From Baffinella frigidus (lineage: Eukaryota; Cryptophyceae; Cryptomonadales; Baffinellaceae), in NCBI GenBank assembly GCA_026770585.1, contig MU646380.1, positions 62,185 through 75,421 of the forward strand: a stretch of DNA of 13,237 bases, given 5' to 3'. A model generated the notes under the pieces. The model was not told the origin of the DNA. It saw nothing but the letters and a program-made list of their open reading frames with translations, and made no database searches. Position 1 is the stretch's first letter; the number at the start of each line of letters is the position of its first letter. Of the stretch, positions 1-9,900 are shown piece after piece. The position numbers were made by a program, and so were the translations under genes.

Positions 1-66
1 GGGGCGGCGGGGGGGCTGTCGGAGCACGCGGTTCGTCTGATGCTGTCCATGGCCATCGTGCGCCTG
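1..66 (+). CDS. LAS1: LAS1 exon 1 of window (5' end outside)
   Basis: This exon has 22 complete codons ending LSEHAVRLMLSMAIVRL, followed by a GTACGT donor at 67. The block matches the helix that precedes 'VRFVN' in LAS1L, just before the catalytic part of the HEPN domain. It ends in phase 0. The exon start lies upstream of the window, so the first GC-rich codons (GAAGG) may be coding or may still be intron. Confidence 0.82.
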
Positions 67-895
67 GTACGTGTAGGGTGGAGGGTGCAGGGTGCAGGGT
101 GGAGGTTGCAGGGGGTGGGGGGTGGGGTGTAGGGTGCAGGGTGGAGGTTGTAGGTTGTAGGGTGCAGGGTGTAGCGTTAAGCGGGCGACGGCCATGCACC
201 AGAATTTTACTACACAAATGCTTTTATAATTACTAGTAAGATCCATCTATGTAGTAAATTTCGTTGCCGGCGCGTATTTATCACAAATACTCGCCGCGAT
301 TAGATCTCGGACGCAATGCAACGAGTGAGGGCGGGCGACCCAATTCAACCGTTGACCTCATCCCGGCATTCCGTAGGGTGCTACGGCCTGCAATACGGCA
401 GGGGGGTACGGGATGCCGGAAGTAGGTCGACTCCGGAATTAGGGCGCCCACCCTTGAAATCTGCAGTTTGGAAGGATTGAACCCTGGGTGGGGCTCTGAT
501 TTGGTAAAGCTATGTTGAGGCTGCGACCGCAAATTCCACCCCGAAGATAACACAAAATTTTGTTTTAGATTGAATCTGATGTCGCATTATACTTCTTCTT
601 CTTCTTCTTTATTACTCTCGATACAGGTCCTAGATAGGCCCTTTAGCCTTGAGTTGAGTGATACAATGTCTATGAGCCTCAAGAACGAGCCCGCACCGGA
701 AATGAAAATACTACGTCAAAAGTCAACTGTCGCATTATACCCTGGCAGGTGAACGGGATCTCGGATGCGATGCAGCAGAGCAAGTTCGCCTCTCCTGTCG
801 CTGACCTCGCCGATAAGGTCCTCTCTCTCTCTCTCTCTCCCTCTCCCTCTCCCTCTCTCTCTCTCGCTCGCTCTCGTTTTCGCTCTCTCTCTCTC

Positions 896-937
<42 letters not shown>

Positions 938-3900
938 GCTCGTTCTCTGTCTCTCTCCCTACCCCCCTCTCTCTGTCTCGCTCCTTCTCGCTGTCTCTCT
1001 GTCTCTCTGTCGCTCTCTCTCTCCCTCTCTCTCACGCTCTCTCTCTCTCTCTCTGACTTTCTCGCTGACCTCGTCGACAAGGTCCTCTTGTTAGCTCTGC
1101 CTAAGTTAATCCGGGCTCCTCATTAAATACATGTAAACCCGGACTCCGTACGCATGCGCCTGTACAACGACCATCTTCATGTATTCGATGAGGAGCCCAG
1201 GATAATTGAGGCAGAGCTCATCTCCACAAAAGTATTAATCAATTGCTTTTGGCGCAACGAAATGTACTACACAAACGCTCTACTATTACTTTTATGAGCA
1301 AATCGTGTAGTACTTTTCGTTGCCGAAAAGCAATTAATTAATACTTGTATGGAGATTAGAGCAGGAAAGTCCACCTCCGTGAACCCGGAATCTACCAACC
1401 ATGAACCGGAATCAACTTTTGGCGATTTCGAGGCTTTTGGCGCACGGCGTGTCGACCGAGTGGTTGTGAAGAGGGTGTTGTTCACACCCTCCCCCCCACA
1501 TACACACCCTCCCATCCTCGCCAGGTGTCACTCCCCCAGACGCTGGTGGACATCAGACATGCAGCGACGCACAACGCGCTGCCGTCCCTCCCGGCGCTGC
1601 TCCTCGCGTCGAAAGCCGCCGCGCTCTGGCTGCGGGACAACTACTGGGCCCCGCAGGTCTGTTCTGTCAGCGCTAGTGGGGTTTTTAGTCAGCACTACTA
1701 GGGTTGTAGTCAGCACCTGTCAGCACTACTAGAGTTTTAGTAATGAGCACTGCTACAGTTGTAGTCAGCACTACTAGGGTTGTAGTCAGCACGAGTCAGC
1801 ACCACTATAGTTGTAGTCAGCACTAGTAGGGTTATAGTCAGCACTACCAGAGTTGTAGTCAGCACCACTACGGTTGTAGTCAGCACTACCAGAGTTGTAG
1901 TCAGCACTGCTAGAATTGTAGTCAGCACGCGTCAGCACTACTAGGGTTGTTGTCAGCACTAGTCAGCACCACTACTAGGGTGTCTAGTCAGCACTACTAG
2001 AACTTGAGTCAGCACTACTAGTGTTGTAGTCAGCCCTCTGGCTTCGCGATAAGTACTGCCCCCCGCAGGTCCTTGTAGTTCGGGGGGGTCCTATGAAACA
2101 TTAGGTCTCAGGACCCTACGGCCTACCGTAGGCAATACCGTAGGCCTAACTACCCGGTTTTCAAGACGTCTCGGGTTTCGGGTTTCGGGGTTCGGGTTTC
2201 GGGTTTCGAGTTTCGGGTTTTGAGTTTCGGGGTTCGGGGTTCGGGTTTCGGGTTGCGCGCAACCGTCCCCCCGCTGCCTTGCAAAGCCGCGCTAGCTGCC
2301 CCCTGCGGCACTGAAAGGTGGGGCGTTCGCAGACACGTGACCGGATTTTGCCTGTCCCCTAAAAAATACGCAGGGCCCTGCAAACTACCCTGCATTCGAG
2401 GAGTTTCCTGCACCCCGCCCGGACGTACTTATCCGGGGAAACCTATTTTTCTTACATCTGATGGCAATGAAAATTACTACACGATCCGTACTTATGGATT
2501 TCTGCTCTAAAATGCTTTGATGGCGAGCGAGAATTAAACGCAGACAGAGGTAGGTATTTTACCTCTCCCTCCCTCGAAGCAGGCGCCTCCAGCCCCAGTC
2601 TTATCCGGGGAAACCTATTTTTTCTTTCATCTGATGGCAATGAAAATTACTGCACAATCCGTTCTTGCTAGTAATATTTAAAGCGTTCGTGTAGTAATTT
2701 TCATTGGAATCAAACGAAAGACAAATAGGTTTCCCCGGATCAGTACTAACAAGGACGCCCCGGTACTAACCTAGGACGCGCCACCGGACGTGACCCACCT
2801 CCCTAACCCCCCCAACCCCCCCTCCCGTAGGCGGCTGCGGTGGCGGGTATCAAAGAGGCGCCCAGCGGGGCAATGGCTCCAACGCCTGCCGCGGGGGGGG
2901 TTGCGGCTACAAGCAGTGTTGATGCGCTCTCGCCCTTGCTGGTGATACACCCGAAACCTGAAACACGACACACGAAATATGACACACGAAACACGAGACA
3001 CGAAACACGAAACCAAGCAGTGTTGATCAACACTGCTTGGTCTCATGTTGCTTGGTCTCATGCCGCGGAAGGAGCAGCCATGGCGCCTCAAGATCTCGGA
3101 TTTCACTCGCGAATAAGGACACGCACCGCCCTAGGGTGCTACGGGAGGGCTAGTCCGAGGAGCATATGACCACCCCAGGGACATATGCTCCAAGCAGTGT
3201 CGATGCGCTCTCGCCCCTGCTGGTGATACACCCGAAACCTGAAACACGACACACGAAATATGACACACGAAACACGAGACACGAAACACGAGACCAAGCA
3301 GTGTTGATGCGCTCTCACCCCTGCTGGTACGGGACCCGAAACCCGCCACCAACCAAGGGAGTACCAAATCGTCTATTGCTTTGAGCCATTTCCTTCGGGT
3401 GGAGGGGTCGAACCGACCCCTCCGTAGGGGAAATCCGAGCAGTGTTGACGCGCTCTCGACCTTGCTGGTGATACACCCGAAACGCGAAACCCGAGACCCG
3501 ACACACGCAATGCGCTACCTGAAACACGACGCATGAAACACGAAACGCAAAACACGGAACACGAAACCCGAGACGCGAACCACGAGACACGAGACATGAG
3601 ACATGAGATGCAAAACACGAAACACGAAACCCGAAACCCTGGAACCGAAACACCAAACCATCAACCCTTCACCCACACCCGAATCCCGAATCTCGGAACC
3701 CGAACCCCGAAACTCCAAACCCTACACCCCAAACCCCAAACCCTTACCCCACCATCAGGTAAAGTATCTTCGGGCACGTTCGGTGGTCGTCGCCGCCCGC
3801 CTCCAGGTTCCAAACCCCCTCAACCCCAAACCCCTAAACCCTCAACGGAAGAGATTTCGCTCAGACCGCCAGATTTCGACCGGATCCAGAGATATTTCCG

Positions 3901-6900
3901 GTCTCAGACCGGATCCAGAGAGATTTCTAGTCAACTATCTGAATGCTTTTATAATTACTAGTAAGATCCATTTGTGTAGTAAATTTCGTTGCCGGTGCGT
4001 ATTTATCACAAATACTCGCCGCGATTAGATCAGTCAACCGTCCCTCCCGCAGGATACTTTCGACATCGATCCGAATCTTGCCTGTCCATAAAACCAGATT
4101 TTGTCTGTCCATAAAACCGGATTTTGCCTCTAAAAAAAGACGTCGGGGCAGGGCGGGAACCCGGCGAGCGAGAAAGCGGCGGAGAAAGCCTCTGGCTTCC
4201 TGCTTCAGGTGCGCCTGCTCCCACTTCACTACACGTTTGTGTAAAGTAACTTTCACGGGGTTGGTCACGTCCCTGCGGAAATGCCGAGGTCTCGTCCCGT
4301 TCCTGGTACAAACCCTTACAACCCCACATGTAAATAGGGTGCTCCAGCGTTCTGGAGTGGCAGGAAGCCACGGGCTTCCTGCTTCAGGTGCGCCTGCTCG
4401 TGGGAGTGTTACTGATGACTGCCTACCCTACGGTAGGCAATCCGTAGGGACATAGGGGGGGTCCCTGCGGATAAGGTTAACGGAAACTCGGGCTCTCAGA
4501 GCCCGAAAATCCCGTCGTAGCCTGCTGTGTGGACAGGTGGACGTTTTTGTAAAGTAACTTTCACGGGGTTGGTCATGACCCTGCGGAAATGCCGAGGTCT
4601 CGTCCCGTTCCTGGTACAACCCCTTACAACCCCACATGTAAATAGGGTGCCCCAGCGTTCTGGAGTGGCAGGAAGCCACTGGCTTCCTGCTGCAGGTGTG
4701 CCAACCCTCAATCCTAAACCCCAAACCCCAACCCTCCAAAAAAACAACCCCAACACCCAAACACCAAACACCAAACACCAAACACCAAACACCAAACACC
4801 AAACACCAAACCCCCAAACACCAAACACCAAACCCCAAACCCCAAACCCCAATCCCACACGCGCCCCGCCCACCCGCAGGCACGCGTTTCGAGTGCTCAC
4901 CAGGGTTTAGGGTTTAGGGTTTAAGGTTTAGGGTTTAGGGTTTAGGGTTTAGGGTTGCGCGTGCGCTCTCACTCATCATATGATGTATTTGTTAAGGGGC
5001 GTTCAGCCTATCGACACGCACCGTAAATCGACACGGTCAAGTCGCCCCGCCACAGATAAAGTCGCCCGATCCAACTCTCGGGCCATGTATCCCCCTTTGT
5101 CGGATAGCGAGGTGTTAAATGGCTCTTTTTGAAAAGCTTCGATTTATTTGCCCCCTCGCTATCCGACCAAGGTACGCTTGACGGCGTCAAGCGGCAAGCT
5201 CATAGGCCAACGGTCTGAAAATGGGGTAGTTAGGCATACGGCATTGCCTAGGACCTCCTACCGTAGGCCGAGGGATCCTAGGGACCAAAAAGTCTCGGCC
5301 TACGGTAGGAGGTCCTAGGCAATCCCGTGTGCCTAACTACCCGATTTTCAGGCCGTTACCCTATGAAAGCGGCAAGCGGCAAGCGTGGTGGGGGGCGGTT
5401 GGAAGGGTGCGATATGTGTACGCAGGTTGAGGGTGAAGGGTACGCTCTGGTCTTAGAAAAGAATATATTAAGAGGATTAAGAGGAAGATAAGGAAGATAA
5501 GGGGGATAAGGAAGATTAAGAGGATTAAGAGGAAGATATGGCGCCCGATCGAGGAATCTCTGGGCGCACGGTGCCTCCACACGGTGGAGGGCGCTCTGGC
5601 CTCCACACGGTGGAGGGCGGTCTCCACACGGTGGAGGGCGCTCTGGCCACACGGTGGAGGCGCCCAGAGCGGACCCGGTCCTCACACGCCCACTTATTCG
5701 CTGTTGCGCACCCTCTTATGCTCTACCTCTCGGATCATTCACCCCTACGCTTGACGGTAGGTGTGCGGGGCGGTCGCGAAATCCCTGGCGAAGGCACCGC
5801 TCGAGAGCGCAGCCCTGGTCGCGTTGGTTCCGGGTGTAGGGTGGTCTGTGTAGGGGTTCAGAGTCTCGCCCGCTTAGAGTCTCACCCCCTATGCGTGGCA
5901 GGTGTGTGGGGCGGTCGCGGACTCCTGCCCCGCGTCAGGGGGGCTTTACAAAGCAGCAGCTTTGTAAAGCCCAAAGCAGCTGCTTTGTAAAGCCCAAAGC
6001 AGCTGCTTTGTAAAGCCCAAAGCAGCTGCTTTGTAAAGCGGGGGGGCGCAAGCAGGACCCAAGACCCTCGTGGGTCTCGCTTACGTCCCCCCGCTGCTTC
6101 GTAACGCCCCCCTGACGCGTTGGAGGTGTGTGGGGCGGTCGCGGACTCCTGCCCCGCGTAAGGGGGACGTAACATAGCAGCGGGGGGGCTCTTGGGTCTC
6201 GCTTACGTCCCCCTGCTGCTTTGTAACGCACCCCTGACGCGTGACAGGTGTGTGGGGCGGTCGCGGAATCCCTAGCAAAGGCGCCGACCGAGAGCGCGGC
6301 GCTGGTCGCTCCCTCACACCCCAACCCCAAATCCCAACCCCAACCCCCAACCCCTCACTCGTTGTCAGAGTCCCACTGTTGGCCACACAAGAGCCCTGGT
6401 CGTTATGTCACCCGTCACCCCTCAGGGGGAAGGGGTGAGGGGTGGCGGGTGACATAACGTAGGGGGAAGGGGTGAGGGGTGACGGGTGACATAACGGTCG
6501 TGACATAACGTAGGGGTGGCGGGTGACATAACGGTCGTTATGTCACCCCTGACCGAGAGCGCGGACAACCCTCAACCCTTACCCCTCACCCCTCACCCCT
6601 CACCCCTCACCCCTCACCCCTCACCCCTCACCCCTCACCCCATCACCCCTCACCCCTACCCCCTACCCCCTACCCCCTACCCCCTACGACTGAACATCTC
6701 CACCCGTATTTCGGTCCACACCGAATTTGGGTTGAAAAGGCAGCGTGTGGTCTACAAGTATTTTGGTCGGAACCCCAACCCCCAACCCCTCACTCGTTGT
6801 CAGAGTCCCACTGTTGATCCACACGAGAGCCCTAGTCGTCCCGTGACCCCTCACCGAGAGCGCGGCCCTGGTCGCTCCCCCACCCCCTACTACTCAACAT

Positions 6901-9900
6901 CCCCACTCGTTTTTGGGCCAAACCCGATTTTTGGGCTCTCTTTCTTCTTTATTAATCTCGAGCCTCATGTTGATAATCCGATGTTATCTCAGAAAACGAG
7001 TTCTAAAACTCGTTTTCTGAGATAAGATGGTCCATCAGCCTTATGACGGACAACCCCTAAACCCTAAACCCCAAGCCCTACACCCTAAAACCTAAACCCT
7101 CACCCCTAAACCACAAACCCTAAACCGTAACCTCCAAAGCATGTGGCAGACTTGGTAGCGAAGCCTAACCCCTAAACCCTAAACCCTAAACCCTAAACCC
7201 TGAACCCTACATCCCAAACCCTAAACCCTAAACCCTGAACCCTACATCCCAAACCCTACATCCCAAACCCTAAACCCTAAACCCTGAACCCTACATCCCA
7301 AACCCTAAACCCTAAACCCTGAACACTACATCCCAAACCCTAAACCCGACCATCGACCATCAACCATAAACCATAAACCATAAACCATTAACCACAAAGC
7401 ACAAACCCTAAACCACAAACCCTAAACCATAAACCATAAACCATAAACCACAAACCCTAAACCCTAAACCCTGAGCAGGTAGCAGACCTGGTAGCGAAGC
7501 TGCTGGCCCTCTCCTTCCGCGCTACACCCTAAACCCCAAACCATCAACCACCAACCACCAACCCTCAACTCTCAACGCCGAACCCTAAACCCTAAACCCA
7601 AACCCCTAAACCCTAAACCCAAATCCCGCAAGCAGGCCCCTGTCCTTACCCCTAACCCTACCAGGCCCCTGACCTTACCCCCAACTCTGCCACGTGTCCC
7701 CAAACCCTAAACCCTAAACCCTGAGCAGATAGCAGACTTGGTAGCGAAGCTGCTGACCCTCTCCTTCCGCGCTTTCTTCCAGGTTTCCTTACCCCTTAAC
7801 CCTAGGGGGGGGGGCGTGTTCTTAAATTCGAGGTACCCATGTACCCCTTCTTGCAGGAGTCCTGCCCTTCCGACCCCCTAAACCCTAACCCCTAACCCCT
7901 GACCCCTAGCCCCTAACTCCGAACCCCTCAAACCTCAACCCTGAAACTTAAGGTGTCCTGCCCTTCCGACCCCCTAAACGCTAACCCCTAACCCCTAACC
8001 CCTGACCCCTAGCCCCTAACTCCGAACCCCTCAAACCTCAACCCTGAAACTTAACCCCGCACCCTGAACCCGAAGCTGCTCGCGCTCTCCTTCCGCGCTT
8101 TCTTCCAGGTCTTCTAATCCCTAAACCCTGAACTATAACCCCTACCCCCCTACCCCCAAACCCCGAACATCAAGGTAGACTACGAGGTCTTCGTTTTTTA
8201 AGTTGTCTTCGTTCAATTCCACGTATCGTGGACCTTTCCCGGTAGAGCGTTTGCGGTAATTTCATCACGGCGAGTATTCCTGAGGAATACGAATCTATTG
8301 TATATTGAGGCTCAGAGGATGTTCATATTGACCTTTCATATCAGTAACTTCACAATATATAGCCTCAAGATACACCGAAATCGCATCGATGGTCCCCGAA
8401 ATCGTATTTCTCAGAAATACTCGTCCGGATGAAATTGTTGTCCGTTTTGGACGTACGGTTTCCCGGTTTTCCGGTTTTGAAAAGGGACTTACAGGACGTG
8501 ACAAGGATTTTAAATAGTACCAGAATTGCGCCTCTTGGTACTATTTAAAATCCTTGTCACGTCCTATAAGTCCCTTTTCAAAACCGGAAAACCGGGAAAC
8601 CGTACGTCCAAAACGGACAACAATTACCGCAAACGCTCTATAAAATTAACCATGTGACCATAGTATTCCGGGGGCCTTGAACGATTCGTAGCCCACCGTG
8701 TGGCCTCTAACTCTAACCTCTAATCCCAACGCCTCCCGCAGTCTCTCGAAGGCGCGCGAGAGCCCTCCCGGTCCGACGAGGACACTGCTGCCGGGTACCT
8801 CCCTACACCCTACACCCTACACCTTACACCCTACACCCTACGCCCTACACCCTACACCCTACACCCTACACCTTACACCCTACACCCTACACCTTACACC
8901 TTACACCCTACACCCTACACCTTACACCTTACACCCTACACCCTACACCTTACACCCTACACCCTACACCTTACACCCTACACCCTACACCTTACACCCT
9001 ACATCCTACACCTTACACCCTACACCCTACACCCTCAACCTTACACCCTCAACCTTACACCATACACCCTACACCCTACACAATGAACGAACCCTCTATG
9101 CCCTGCACCATAAACCATAAACCATAAACCATAAACCATAAACCATACCCCCTAAACCCTCCGGTGGTCCCTCCCGATCCGACGAGCACACCGCTGCTGC
9201 GTACCTCCCTACACCCTACACCCTACACCCTACACTCTAGACCCTAAACTCTAAACCCTAAACCCTAAACCCTAAACCCTAAACCCTAAACCCTAAACCC
9301 TAAACCTCAAACTTGAAACCCTACACCCGAAACCCTACACCCTAAACCCTAAACCCTGAACCCTAAACCCTGAACCCTAAGCCCTAGACCCTATACCCTA
9401 AACCTTGAACTGTATACGAGCCCTGGACACTAAACCCTGCACACCAAACCCCAAACCCTAAACCCCAAACCCAACGATGTACAGTCCACACCCTCGACCG
9501 CAAGCCCTCAACCGTAAACCGTAAACCCTCTATTAAAAATTTATTGTTTATGGTTGATTTTAATAAGCATAAACAATCAACCATAAACAATAAACACTAC
9601 ACAACAAACAATAAAAATAAGAAATAAAAGTGAACATTAAAAAGTAAAAAAGTTAAAAAAAGTAAAAATAGAATAGTAAAAATAAAAATAGTAAAAATAA
9701 AAATAGTAAAAATAAAAATAGTAAAATCTAAAATAACACCCTACCGCACACAGGAACGTAATGGACATCTGGACGAGGCGCTCACCTCCCTCTCCCTCGC
9801 GTCCCCCGCGTTCCTCCCCGCACTCCGCAACGCCACCCTAAATAATGCTCAAAAATGAAAATTAAAAATAATAATAATGAATAATAGATAATAAAAATAA

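Larger units (their letters stand above)
7050..7728 (+). repeat. CCCTAAA (telomere-type) and ACCATAA arrays
   Basis: Long degenerate and exact CCCTAAA tracts with CCCTACAT, CCCTGAA and ACCATAA variants fill the space up to exon 7. They are interrupted only by exon 7 fragments at 7139 and 7479. Confidence 0.93.

Noticed and set aside
679-1080. 133-codon minus-strand frame rich in Arg/Glu
   Set aside because: It is the antisense of the CT microsatellite. The plus strand here carries exon 2.
1349-1732. 127-codon plus-strand frame overlapping exon 3
   Set aside because: It is in a different frame from the conserved LAS1 block and runs through intron repeats.
2940-3470. Regularly spaced repeats resembling a CRISPR array
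   Set aside because: The repeats are copies of a coding exon end with donor, spacing is irregular and spacers are minisatellite; the context is eukaryotic.
3315-3718. Overlapping minus-strand frames of VSRFVFRVS-type repeats
   Set aside because: They are translations of the CGAAACA heptamer array and appear in several frames at once.
4052-4082. Possible exon DTFDIDPNLA after a CCTCCCGCAG acceptor
   Set aside because: The only donor before the in-frame stop gives phase 1, which does not fit neighbouring exons, and there is no LAS1 match.
4428-4900. Minus-strand Gly/Trp/Val-rich frames (GVWCLVFGVW)
   Set aside because: They arise from the ACCAAAC array. No start context or family match is present.
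8698-9120. 140-codon open frame of PYTLHPT repeats
   Set aside because: It is a by-product of a 7-bp array with no stop in that register. It overlaps exon 8 out of frame and has no protein-like composition.
9241-9304. True chromosome end
   Set aside because: CCCTAAA tracts are short, degenerate and surrounded by exons on both sides, so they are interstitial.
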